From Streptomyces sp. CNQ-509 (lineage in GTDB: Bacteria; Actinomycetota; Actinomycetes; Streptomycetales; Streptomycetaceae), in NCBI RefSeq assembly GCF_001011035.1, contig NZ_CP011492.1, positions 2,363,501 through 2,427,500 of the forward strand: a DNA stretch of 64,000 bases, written 5' to 3'. Both the position numbers and the translations under genes were made by a program. Shown here one piece after another: positions 44,311 to 52,635 of this stretch (the first letter of the stretch is position 1; every line of letters begins with the position of its first letter). The notes below the pieces were generated by a model, which was not told the origin of the DNA, did not search any database, and saw only the letters and a list, made by a program, of their open reading frames with translations.

Positions 44311-47142
44311 TCAGGGCCGTGTGCCGCCGCCTGACGCGACGGTGTACTGCTCCCGCACCTCGCGGTAGCGCAGCAGCTCCGCCGCCATCGGCTCCAGCAC
44401 CCGTGCCCGCCCGCTCGCGGCCGCCGACTCGCGCAGGCGGCGCTCCGCCTCCTCGCCGTACCGCCGCGCCGCGCCGCGCGCCGCGAACCGGCAGGCCAGC
44501 GCCAGCCCCGGGCCGGCGGCCGCGGTGACCGCCACGAGGGCCAGGGGCAGCGGCCACGGCACTCCGGCCACGCCGGACAGCGCCGCGACCAGCCACAGCA
44601 CCGCCAGCGCCTGCGCGCCGAGCAGCCCGCGCTGCACCGCACCCACCACCGACCACCATCGCGGCCGCGGCACGGCCCCGGGCCCATCGGGCATCGGCGG
44701 CTCCGCGCCCGCCTCCGGGTCCGCCGCCTGCCGCGCCAGCCCGTCCGCGAGCCCCTCCGCGCCCCGCACACCCGCCTCGCGCACCGCCTTCGCCCACGGC
44801 GCCGGCAGCCCGGCGCCCGCCTCGTCCGCCACGGTCCGTACGGCCTGCTCGACCACCGCCCGCGCGGGGACCAGCCCCTGCTGCCCGTCCCGGGGTTCCG
44901 GCATCAGCGCGCCGACGTCCGCCGGCCGCCCGTCCGATCCGGGCGGGCTCTGGCGATCCCCCGCGTCGCCCGAGCGAGCCCGTCCCCTGGCCCCGCCCGG
45001 CGCCGTACCCGCCCGCCGGCGCCGCCACAGCTCCGCCGACCGCGCCCCGCACGCCTGTTCCGCCTCGCGGAGCCACAACTGCTCCGCCGCCTGCCCCGTC
45101 GCCGCCGCCCCGACCGCCTCCGCGAGCCGGTCCTCGAACTCCGCCCTGACCTGCTCGTCGAGACCGCCCCCGCCGCCTCCGCCGACGTACACCTCGCGCA
45201 GCCGCGCCGTCGCCTCGTCCACGTCCGCGGTCAGGCGGCGTTCCGCCGCCCGGCGCTCCGCGATGAACGACACCAGCTCCGCGCGCAGGTCGGCCACGCC
45301 CTCGCCGGTGAGCGCGGACAGCGACAGCACGCACGCGCCCGGCTCGCCGTGCTCGCCGAGCGCGAGGCCGTCCTCGTCGAGGAGGCGGCGCAGGTCGTCG
45401 AGCACCTGCCCGACGGCGTTCGCGGGCAGCCGGTCGACCTGGTTGAGGACGACGAACATCACCTCGGCGTAGCCGGCCAGCGGTTGCAGGTAGCGCTCGT
45501 GGAGCGCGGCGTCCGCGTACTTCTCCGGGTCGACCACCCAGATCACCGCGTCCACGCGGCGCAGCAGGTCTTCCACGCGGCGGCGGTGCTCGTCCACCGC
45601 CGAGTCGTGGTCGGGGAGGTCGACCAGGACGAGCCCGCGCAGCCCCAGGTCGTCGCGGAGCGGGCGGGCGGCGCGCGCCGGGAGCCCGAGGCGTTCGAGG
45701 AGCAGGGTCGGCGCGTGGTCGCCGGCGCCGCGCCAGGCGCACGCGGCGGGCACGGAGGTGGTGGGCCTGCGCACGCCGACTTCGGAGAGGGGGGCGCCGG
45801 CGAGCGCGTTGAAGAGGCTGGACTTGCCGCTGCCGGTGGCGCCCGCGATGGCGACGACGGCGTGGTCGAGGGAGAGCCGCTGCCGGTCGGCGGCCTCGTC
45901 GAGGACGCGCCCGGCCTCGGCGAGCGTGCGCCCGTCGAGTCGTGTACGGGAGAGGCCGACGAGTTCGCGCAGAGCGTCGAGGCGCCCGCGCAGGGGGCCT
46001 TCAGCACGTGGTACGAATCCTCCGGTCGCACCCGCGTCCGCCCCGTATCCCGCACGCGCCCCGCCGCGCCCCAGGACCGCGGCACGCGGCACGGCACCGT
46101 CACCGTCGTACGCACCGCCGCGCCCCGGGCCGTCCGCGGAGTCCCCGTCCTCCCGGCCCACCCCGAAGCCGTCGTCGCCCGGCCCCGTACCGGAGTCGGC
46201 GCCGGAACCCGGATCCGCATCGGCACCCGTACCGAAACCGGCGCCGGTGCCCGGCCGCCCACCGTCCTCCGCACCGGCACCCGCACCGCCGCCGCCCCCC
46301 GCCGCCGGCCCCGCCGCCGCACCGCCCGCCGGCTCCGGCACCCCCTCCGCCCTTACGTCCGACCCGCCGTCCGCACCCATCTCCGCGACACCGCCCTCTC
46401 GCCCACCGCCATCCGCCGGACCCCCGTGCTCCGCACCGAACCCGGCGCCGGAACCGCCCCCCGTATCCACGTCGGCCGCGGCCCGGTCCCCGGACCCCGC
46501 CGCACCCCCCGATTCAGCCACCCCGTCAGCCCGTACACCCCCGTCGCCCCGAACACGCCCGTCGCCCCGAACAGCCCCGACAGCCCCCACCGCCCCGACG
46601 ACAGCCCTCACCGCTCCGTCCCCCGCGGCAGTCGCCACCGCCCCGCCGCGGGAACCGGCCGCGTCGCCCGCCTGCCCCTCGCCCCCCGGCGCGGACACCG
46701 GGACCGGCACCGGCACCGAGTCGCCCACCGCGCCGCCCTCCGCCCGTACCGCCTCCCGGCGCTCCCGCCGCACGCCCCAGCGCGCCGCGCGCCGCGCGAT
46801 CAACCCGTCGTCCCACATGCCCCCGGCCGCGGCCGGGGGCACCGCGCCGACCCCACCCCGCGCATCCCCCGAGCCCCGCACATCCCCCGCCCCACCCGCG
46901 TCCCCACCCGCATCCCCACCGGAGTCATCCGCACCCGCGACCCCATACAACTCAGCCACCTCACCCGCCCCATCGACCCCACCGGCCCCCGCGACCGGCT
47001 CCGCAGCCTCCCCAATTGGAACCGGAACCTCCGCCGACTGGCCGCGCCCCGGCGTCTCCTCCGCATGCATCTCGCCCACCTCGCCGGACACCTCGCCCAC
47101 CTCACCCGTCACCCCGCGCACCTCACCCGTCACGTCGCGCAC
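44311..47142 (-). CDS. YfjP/dynamin-like GTPase with long low-complexity N-terminus
   Basis: 943 residues from GTG 47142. The first 390 or so are almost pure Gly/Ala/Val/Asp/Glu low complexity, except for MWDDGLIARRAARWG near 130. The G domain follows (G1 GATGSGKSS near 430, G3 VDLPDHDS, G4 LNQVDRL). A helical stalk-like region and two membrane helices (LLGAQALAVLWLVAAL; PLPLALVAVTAAAGPGLALA) come next, then a short helical tail. Membrane-tethered dynamin-superfamily proteins of this kind act in pairs. The pair with the upstream gene (8-base gap) recalls the streptomycete DynA/DynB system of sporulation septation, but orthology is not shown. The true start may be internal, for example ATG at 47070. 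Confidence 0.8.
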   Translation of the reverse strand: MRDVTGEVRGVTGEVGEVSGEVGEMHAEETPGRGQSAEVPVPIGEAAEPVAGAGGVDGAGEVAELYGVAGADDSGGDAGGDAGGAGDVRGSGDARGGVGAVPPAAAGGMWDDGLIARRAARWGVRRERREAVRAEGGAVGDSVPVPVPVSAPGGEGQAGDAAGSRGGAVATAAGDGAVRAVVGAVGAVGAVRGDGRVRGDGGVRADGVAESGGAAGSGDRAAADVDTGGGSGAGFGAEHGGPADGGGREGGVAEMGADGGSDVRAEGVPEPAGGAAAGPAAGGGGGAGAGAEDGGRPGTGAGFGTGADADPGSGADSGTGPGDDGFGVGREDGDSADGPGRGGAYDGDGAVPRAAVLGRGGARAGYGADAGATGGFVPRAEGPLRGRLDALRELVGLSRTRLDGRTLAEAGRVLDEAADRQRLSLDHAVVAIAGATGSGKSSLFNALAGAPLSEVGVRRPTTSVPAACAWRGAGDHAPTLLLERLGLPARAARPLRDDLGLRGLVLVDLPDHDSAVDEHRRRVEDLLRRVDAVIWVVDPEKYADAALHERYLQPLAGYAEVMFVVLNQVDRLPANAVGQVLDDLRRLLDEDGLALGEHGEPGACVLSLSALTGEGVADLRAELVSFIAERRAAERRLTADVDEATARLREVYVGGGGGGGLDEQVRAEFEDRLAEAVGAAATGQAAEQLWLREAEQACGARSAELWRRRRAGTAPGGARGRARSGDAGDRQSPPGSDGRPADVGALMPEPRDGQQGLVPARAVVEQAVRTVADEAGAGLPAPWAKAVREAGVRGAEGLADGLARQAADPEAGAEPPMPDGPGAVPRPRWWSVVGAVQRGLLGAQALAVLWLVAALSGVAGVPWPLPLALVAVTAAAGPGLALACRFAARGAARRYGEEAERRLRESAAASGRARVLEPMAAELLRYREVREQYTVASGGGTRP

Positions 47143-47149
47143 TCTCCCG

Positions 47150-49042
47150 TCACTTCTCCCGCTGCAGCACCGACATGGCCGCGATCAACTGCGCCTGCTG
47201 CCCCGACTGCGCCTCCAGGGCGTCGATCACCGCCAGCCGGCGATCCCGCTCGCCGTCCAGCACCCGCTCGAAGTACATGCCGAGCAGCCCGCCGCCCCGG
47301 CTCCGCAGCCGCAGCCCGTCCTTCGCTCCCAGCAGCGCCGCCAGTTCGTCCGCCGCCCCCTGCCCGTTCGCACCGCCGAGCAGCGCCACCGCCAGCAGCG
47401 CCGCGACCTCCTCCGGGTCCGCGTCGCCGGGCCGCTCCGCCGCCCGCAGCGCCTCGTCGGCCAGCTCCTCCAGGCACCGCTGCCAGCGCCGCACGAGCAC
47501 GCCCACCCGCTCCTGCGCGCCCTCGCCCGCCTCGCCGAACGGCACCGCCGCCGCGCCCGGCTCGCGGCGCAGCTCGGCGGTGAACCGCTCGTCGGCGGCG
47601 GCCACCGCGCAGTACAGGACGGCGGCGACGCTGCCGGTCAGGGCGTCGAGGAGGGCGCCGGAAGCACCGGTGAGGGCGCGGTTGCGGTAGTGCGCCAGGG
47701 CGTCGCCGGCGAACGCGGCCCCGCCGACGAGGTCGGCGTGCGCCTGCTCCGCGGCCTCCTCGTACGACCGCTCCACGCGGTGCGCCATCCGCGACGACGC
47801 CGCGTGCTGCGCGGCGCACGCACCGGCCAGCGACGTGACCCGCGAACGCAGCGACGCCAGCACGCCGTTCGCGGTCCGTACGGCCGCCTCCGCCCGGGCC
47901 GCGGGATCCTGGGCACGGTGCGCGAGCCACTCGCGCAGCTCCCGCACCGCCGTGGCGGGCAGCAGCCCGCTGCCGCCGCCGGCGGACTCGGGGAGTTCGG
48001 GGACGGTGAAGCGCGGCACGTCGCCGAGTCCGGCCTTGCGCAGCAGCGTCGCGTACTGCAGGGAGATCTCGCCGGCGACCTGGTGCGGCACCCGGTCGAG
48101 CACCGTGACCAGGCTGACGTCGTACTCCTTCGCCGTACGCAGCAGGTGCCAGGGCACCGCGTCCGCGTACCGCGAGGCGGTCGTCACCAGCACCCACACG
48201 TCCGCGGCGCACACCAGCTCGGCGGCCAGCTCACGCGCGTGCCCGGCGAGGGAGTCGATGTCGGGGGCGTCGAGGAGGGCGAGCCCGCTGGGGACGTTCT
48301 CGTCGACCTCGATCCGCAGCAGCGTCCCGTCGGGCCCGCCGCCGCCCTCGCCGAAGGTCGCCGCCCCGCGGGCAAGACCGCGCCGCGTCAGACCGTCCGG
48401 CGTCAGAACGTCGCGCGCCGGGCCGTGCCGCGGGGGGTACGGGTCACGCACGTCGTACGCACCGGAGGCACCCCTGTTCGCCCCGTACGCCTCACGCGGA
48501 CTCCCCCCGTACGCCGCACGGGAACCACCACCCCCGAACGACTGACGCGCCCCGCCGCCGTCCCCCGCATCCCCACCGTCACCGTACGGCTCGTCGACCT
48601 CCTGGGCCTCGTATGCCCCGTACGACTCATAGGCTTCGACGCGCCCGTGCGCCCCGTCCTGCCGCGGCATCCACACCCGCGTCAGATGCGGCAGCACCCG
48701 CTGCCCGGCGAACCACGACTGGTCGTCGGGGTGGCAGACCAGGACCGGCATCCGCGTCGTGGGCCGCAACACGCCGGACTCGCTGACGCATCTGCCGACA
48801 AGCGAATTGACGAGCGTCGACTTTCCTGCCCCCGTCGATCCCCCGACCACCGCGAGCAGCGGCGCGTCCGGCCGGTGCAGCCTGGGCACCAGGTAGTCGT
48901 CGAGCTGGGCCAGCAGTTCCGCTCTGCTGCGCCGCGCTCCGTCCGCCCCCGGAAGGGGGAGCGGAAAGCGCGCGGCGGCGACGCACTCGCGGAGCGTGGA
49001 GAGTGCGTTCAGCAGGTCAGGCCGTACGTCCGAGGTCGCCAC
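47150..49042 (-). CDS. Dynamin-family GTPase
   Basis: 630 residues. An N-terminal helix ([17 protein letters not shown]) is followed by the G domain: G1 [17 protein letters not shown] near 68, G2 region [13 protein letters not shown] and G3 [10 protein letters not shown] weak G4 ([10 protein letters not shown]) replaces NKxD. A Gly/Tyr-rich insert (about 130-215) interrupts the domain. A long helical stalk fills the C-terminal half. [20 protein letters not shown] is the only hydrophobic stretch. It is the first gene of the GTPase pair; its stop lies 8 bases from the next start. Probably membrane-remodelling or septum-associated, by analogy with paired bacterial dynamins. Confidence 0.88.
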   Translation of the reverse strand: MATSDVRPDLLNALSTLRECVAAARFPLPLPGADGARRSRAELLAQLDDYLVPRLHRPDAPLLAVVGGSTGAGKSTLVNSLVGRCVSESGVLRPTTRMPVLVCHPDDQSWFAGQRVLPHLTRVWMPRQDGAHGRVEAYESYGAYEAQEVDEPYGDGGDAGDGGGARQSFGGGGSRAAYGGSPREAYGANRGASGAYDVRDPYPPRHGPARDVLTPDGLTRRGLARGAATFGEGGGGPDGTLLRIEVDENVPSGLALLDAPDIDSLAGHARELAAELVCAADVWVLVTTASRYADAVPWHLLRTAKEYDVSLVTVLDRVPHQVAGEISLQYATLLRKAGLGDVPRFTVPELPESAGGGSGLLPATAVRELREWLAHRAQDPAARAEAAVRTANGVLASLRSRVTSLAGACAAQHAASSRMAHRVERSYEEAAEQAHADLVGGAAFAGDALAHYRNRALTGASGALLDALTGSVAAVLYCAVAAADERFTAELRREPGAAAVPFGEAGEGAQERVGVLVRRWQRCLEELADEALRAAERPGDADPEEVAALLAVALLGGANGQGAADELAALLGAKDGLRLRSRGGGLLGMYFERVLDGERDRRLAVIDALEAQSGQQAQLIAAMSVLQREK

Positions 49043-49336
49043 ATGCGAAGAATGCCCGCTTCCTTCCGAATTTGAAAGCGTTTAGCCCCGCAGCGCGCCT
49101 TCTTCAACCCGGAAGCTCCCGCCACGCGGGCATAACGACTGCACAACACCACCGGCACCACCCGGAAAAAAGCGGTGCGCGAATCGCACTCGCCTGCGAT
49201 TATCGGGACGCTTCACTGAACCTCCACAAGGTGGTGCCGGAGTGAAGCTACCGGGTGTGGCTCAACGGAGCCCTATCCTTGACCCCTGGCAAGGTCACGG
49301 ATCCGCCGAGCCCGGCCACCGTTCCACGCCACACCG

Positions 49337-49409
49337 GCCCCCGTAGCTCAGCGGATAGAGCAGGCGCCTTCTAAGCGCTTGGTCGCAGGTTCGAGTCCTG
49401 CCGGGGGCG
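49337..49409 (+). tRNA. tRNA-Arg (anticodon TCT)
   Basis: 73 bases forming a full cloverleaf: acceptor stem GCCCCCG/CGGGGGC with discriminator G, D arm GCTC-AGCGGATA-GAGC, anticodon stem with loop CTTCTAA (anticodon TCT at 49370-49372, reading AGA), and T arm GCAGG-TTCGAGT-CCTGC. CCA is not encoded. A short hairpin repeat begins five bases after the 3' end. Confidence 0.97.
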
Positions 49410-49413
49410 CAGG

Positions 49414-49439
49414 GCTGCCCTCCTCCCCCAGGGAGGGCC
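49414..49439 (+). repeat. Left copy of a 26-bp direct repeat / tRNA-flanking hairpin
   Basis: This 26-base sequence is identical to 53828-53853. It contains the arms GCCCTCC and GGAGGGC around a C-rich loop, so it can also act as the tRNA terminator. It lies five bases after tRNA-Arg and forms one edge of the lower-GC region. An attachment-site-like duplication is possible but unproven. Confidence 0.6.
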
Positions 49440-50318
49440 TTCCCCCACTTCAGAGACTTGCCCCCCACCCGCCGACCGACACCCGTCCGCCATGAGATGA
49501 TCATGGTGTCCGTCCGGCTGGAGCAGGCTGAAACCGGGCTTCTACGGGTGGCCGTCCCCCGTGTGTCCCCCGGGATCCGTTCCTCGGCGCTGCCCACGGC
49601 AGCCACGGAGCAGACAATCAAGCGGCCGGAGGCCCTTACGGGCCCCCGGACCGTCTCATGCAGCCGCCGGCAGATACCGGAGCCCTTCGATCCGTTTCAG
49701 GTGGTCGTCCGGACTGGGCGGCGGGGCGGCGTACATCCGATACGAGACCGCGCGGTCCGGCTGCGGGTCGTTGATCGCCGTGACCGACTCCAGGATGAAG
49801 CCGTGCTCGACGAGGAGGTCTTCCCGCAGAGGGCGTCGAGAGCACCGGTCTCCTCGGTGGGGCTCATGGACTGCTGGACGGAACCTCGGCCACGCCGCTG
49901 ACAATCAGGCGGGTGCGGTGCCGGCATCCGGACAATCCGCGGCGGCCCTCCGGCGCCGTTTCAGGGCCCTCGATCCGGCCGGATGACCGGGAAGGAGCCG
50001 GGGGAAGGGTTCTCGAACCGGTCAGTGGATCCCCGAAGTTGAGCGGTCGGCGAGATCGCCTGGTTCTCCAGGACTCGCACGTCGAGAATCCAGAATAACT
50101 GTCCCGCATGGACATATTTGCGTTTTAACTGTTGGTCGAAGGCAATTTCACTCATCTGCCTGCGGCACTAAATGCATTCTTCTACTACCCTGAGTCCCTC
50201 TCCGTTCTGACGAACCGTCATGCTGCGCCCCCGGTGAGGCTGTGGCGCCGGAGAGATTCGTGTTCACGTTTCTTGCGTGAAACACCCTCCGCTGTTACAC
50301 AAAGGAGTGAGCGTCAAG
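49440..50318. other. Long non-coding stretch before the DUF3494 gene
   Basis: About 880 bases. Apart from a frameshifted small gene (49656-49867, minus) nothing is recognisable. The part from 50080 to 50260 looks AT-richer than the surroundings and probably holds the promoter of the DUF3494 gene. The antisense frame across tRNA-Arg is spurious. Confidence 0.5.
49656..49867 (-). pseudogene. Frameshifted small gene of unknown function
   Basis: ATG 49867 reads MSPTEETGALDALCG. After a shift near 49825 a second frame continues coherently (EDLLVEHGFILESVTAINDP, then DRAVSYRMYAAPPPSPDDHL) to a stop at 49656. Together they make about 70 residues. A one- or two-base indel at GGGAAG explains the break. 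No family recognised. Confidence 0.5.
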
Positions 50319-51653
50319 ATGTCCTTGAATGAGTCCAGAGCCCCGAGATGGCGCACAGTCATTTCGTGGCTGGCGGCGGTGGTGGCGATGGTAGTCACTG
50401 CGGTCGCCATCACGACGACGCAGACCTATGCAGTCGCGACACAGGTCCCGCTCGGCACCACGGAGAGCTTCGCTGTTCTCGCCGGTGAGTCGGTGACCAA
50501 TACCGGCCCGACTGTGGTCACCGGTGATCTCGGCGTCAGCCCCGGGACAGCGATCAGCGGTTTTCCGCCGGGTCTGGTGAACGGGTCGATCCACTCCGCG
50601 GACGCGGTCGCTCTTCAAGCAAAGAGTGATCTGGTCACGGCCTACAACGACGCCGCCGGCCAGGCTCCGGATGCGAGTATCGCGGGCGACCTCGGCGGTC
50701 AAACCCTCGCTCCGGGTGTCTACAACGCCTCCTCCTCGATCGGGCTGACCGGCACACTGACCCTGGACGCCGGCGGCGACCCCGACGCCGTATGGGTCTT
50801 CCAGGTCGGATCCACCCTGACTACTGCATCGGCCAGCAGCGTCGAGCTCATCAACGGCGCATCGCCATGCAACGTCTTCTGGCAGATCGGGAGCTCGGCG
50901 ACACTGGGGACCGACACCACCTTCGTGGGCAACATCCTGGCCCTCACCTCGATTACCGCGAACACCGGCGCGACCATCGAGGGTCGTGCGCTCGCGCGTA
51001 ACGGCACGACGTCTCTGGACACCAACGTGATCACTCGTCCCGAGTGCAACGGCGGAACCAACGGTGCGACCACCAACGGTGCGACCACCAACGGCGCGAC
51101 CACCACCACCGGGGGCACTACCGGCGGGGGTGGGCTGCTCGGCGGTCTTACCGGGGTGACCACCGGCGGGCTGCTGGGAGGTGCCATCGCCGGCAACTCC
51201 ACTACCGCCGGCACCACAGGGGCCAACACCGCAGGTGGCACCACCAATGTCACCACGACGGGCGGCACCACAGGCGCCACCAACACAGGCGGCACCACAG
51301 GGGCCACCACGACCGGCGGCTCCACCGGAGCCACCACCACCGGCGGCAGCACAGGGGCGACCACGACCGGCGGCACCACCGGAGCCACGACGGGAGCCAC
51401 CACCGGCGGGGGGCACGGCGACAAGTGCAAGCACCATGACAAGTGCAAGCACCACGACAAGTGCAAGCACCACGACAAGTGCAAGCACCACGACAAGTGC
51501 AAGCACCACGACAAGTGCAAGCACCACGACAAGTGCAAGCACCACGACAAGTGCAAGCACCACGACAAGTGCAAGCACCACGACAAGTGCAAGCACCACG
51601 ACAAGTGCAAGCACCACGACAAGTGCAAGCACCACGACAAGGCTTCGTCGTAG
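50319..51653 (+). CDS. Secreted DUF3494 (ice-binding-like) protein with DKCKHH repeat tail
   Basis: 444 residues. A signal peptide (about 1-38: RWRTVISWLAAVVAMVVTAV) is followed by a DUF3494 domain (about 42-245), which forms the beta-solenoid of bacterial ice-binding proteins. Its motifs include LGTTESFAVLAGESVTNTGP, TVVTGDLGVSPGT, LAPGVYNASSSIGLTG, AVWVFQVGSTLTT, VFWQIGSSATLGT and IEGRALARNGTTSLDT. A Thr/Gly/Ala-rich repeat linker (about 246-366) leads to twelve DKCKHH hexapeptides (368-439) and DKASS. The ATG at 50319 has AAAGGAG 11 bases upstream; GTG 50307 and GTG 50277 are alternatives. The domain need not bind ice in a streptomycete; adhesion is possible. The Cys/His/Lys tail suggests metal binding or disulfide cross-linking. 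Confidence 0.9.
   Translation: MSLNESRAPRWRTVISWLAAVVAMVVTAVAITTTQTYAVATQVPLGTTESFAVLAGESVTNTGPTVVTGDLGVSPGTAISGFPPGLVNGSIHSADAVALQAKSDLVTAYNDAAGQAPDASIAGDLGGQTLAPGVYNASSSIGLTGTLTLDAGGDPDAVWVFQVGSTLTTASASSVELINGASPCNVFWQIGSSATLGTDTTFVGNILALTSITANTGATIEGRALARNGTTSLDTNVITRPECNGGTNGATTNGATTNGATTTTGGTTGGGGLLGGLTGVTTGGLLGGAIAGNSTTAGTTGANTAGGTTNVTTTGGTTGATNTGGTTGATTTGGSTGATTTGGSTGATTTGGTTGATTGATTGGGHGDKCKHHDKCKHHDKCKHHDKCKHHDKCKHHDKCKHHDKCKHHDKCKHHDKCKHHDKCKHHDKCKHHDKCKHHDKASS
51420..51635 (+). repeat. 12 tandem copies of an 18-bp coding repeat
   Basis: The unit GACAAGTGCAAGCACCAC (DKCKHH) is repeated 12 times. The first copy differs by one silent change (CAT for CAC). It forms the C-terminal tail of the DUF3494 protein. 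Near-perfect DNA identity, including synonymous positions, indicates recent expansion or gene conversion. Confidence 0.97.
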
Positions 51654-51828
51654 TCCAGGGCCGGACCGGGCCCATGCCAGAAAGTACACCCGTCCAGCGG
51701 TGGCGAATCCCGTCGTGAGCAGTGCGCTGCGGGATCATCCTCCTGCTCGCAGCGTCCGTGCGACCGACCGCTGCACCGCCTGCCAGGTGCATTCGTGGGA
51801 GTGCTCCTGAGGGCGCAGTCGGCGGAGT

Positions 51829-51862
51829 GGCGGGCGGCGGCGTCTCAACGCCGCCGCCCGCC
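51829..51862 (+). terminator. Strong hairpin between DUF3494 and DUF5819 genes
   Basis: The 13-bp perfect arms CGGGCGGCGGCGT / ACGCCGCCGCCCG (extendable to 15) flank a 4-base loop. No T-run follows. It can serve as a GC-type terminator of the DUF3494 transcript or as an attenuator before the DUF5819/HTTM pair, whose start is 48 bases further on. Confidence 0.6.
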
Positions 51863-51909
51863 GACTTGACGCTGAAGCGTACGAACACAAGAAGGAGACG
51901 TCGGTCAAG

Positions 51910-52635
51910 ATGGAACATGCCGGTCGTGACCGCGTAATGAACGACAGTAATTCGGTGAGCCTGAAAGAAGCCCCTTCTGAACCTCCGCCATGGGTGGACA
52001 CCGCAGCATCGCGACGCTCGACGGCCCTGTCGCGTCACCTGAGAACTGTGGTCAGCGGCATGGTTGCCCTGGGCCTGGTGATGACGATCGCTCACCTCGC
52101 CCTGGTGTTCTTGCACGTGGCACCCTCCAATCCCTTCTCGCAACGCTACGAAAAGCAGATCCACTCCTGGGTGTATCCACTCTTCGAGCAGAATTGGCGG
52201 TTGTTCGCCCCGAACCCGGAATCGGTCGACCGGCAGATCTCCGTGCGAACACGGCACACCACGGCCGACGGTGAGTCACAGGTCAGCCCCTGGTTCGATC
52301 TCACCGCCTTGGACAACGCCGCGGTACGGCACCACATCGCACCAAGCCACACGGCACAGAACACGCTGCGCCGGGCATGGACCGCTTACGTCGAAATGCA
52401 CGGCAACACCGATGAATCCCACTCCGAACGCGCCGTGATGATGGAGCAGTACCTACGCAACGTGGCCGCACAACGAGTCTCAGCGGCACGGGGCGGAGAC
52501 TTCGAGGCCCTTCAGATGCGCGTGGTCACGCAGCCCATCACGGGCCCCGCCGGCGCGGAGGGCTCCCGGCCGCAACCCCAGCCCGCGGAAACACGGAACC
52601 TGCCGTGGTGGAAGGTGGAACGCGATGCACTCTGA
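51910..52635 (+). CDS. DUF5819-family protein (SdpA-like partner)
   Basis: 241 residues. A polar N-tail and one membrane helix (about 47-70: SGMVALGLVMTIAHLALVF) precede an extracytoplasmic domain. The diagnostic segment is YPLFEQNWRLFAPNPESVDR, followed by VRTRHTTADGE and PWFDLTALD. The FxQNWxxFAPNP pattern recalls SdpA of the Bacillus sporulation-delaying toxin system (FPQGWxFFTxxP). The downstream HTTM gene overlaps by 11 bases, so the two are coupled. By analogy they would mature or export a peptide. The ATG at 51910 is preceded by AGAAGGAG; ATG 51943 is an alternative. Confidence 0.8.
   Translation: MEHAGRDRVMNDSNSVSLKEAPSEPPPWVDTAASRRSTALSRHLRTVVSGMVALGLVMTIAHLALVFLHVAPSNPFSQRYEKQIHSWVYPLFEQNWRLFAPNPESVDRQISVRTRHTTADGESQVSPWFDLTALDNAAVRHHIAPSHTAQNTLRRAWTAYVEMHGNTDESHSERAVMMEQYLRNVAAQRVSAARGGDFEALQMRVVTQPITGPAGAEGSRPQPQPAETRNLPWWKVERDAL

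Noticed and set aside
45758..49075. Plus-strand open frame of over 1100 codons
   Set aside because: Pro/Arg/Ser-rich shadow of the two GTPase genes on the minus strand; no domain, no ribosome site.
49295..49621. Minus-strand frame of 108 codons across tRNA-Arg (contains GRTRTCDQALRRRLLYPLSY)
   Set aside because: It is the antisense translation of the tRNA gene, a well-known type of spurious protein call.
50295..51689. Minus-strand frames reading hydrophobic LVVVLA or SWCLHL repeats
   Set aside because: Antisense images of the DKCKHH coding repeat; the plus-strand frame has signal peptide, DUF3494 domain and a ribosome site.
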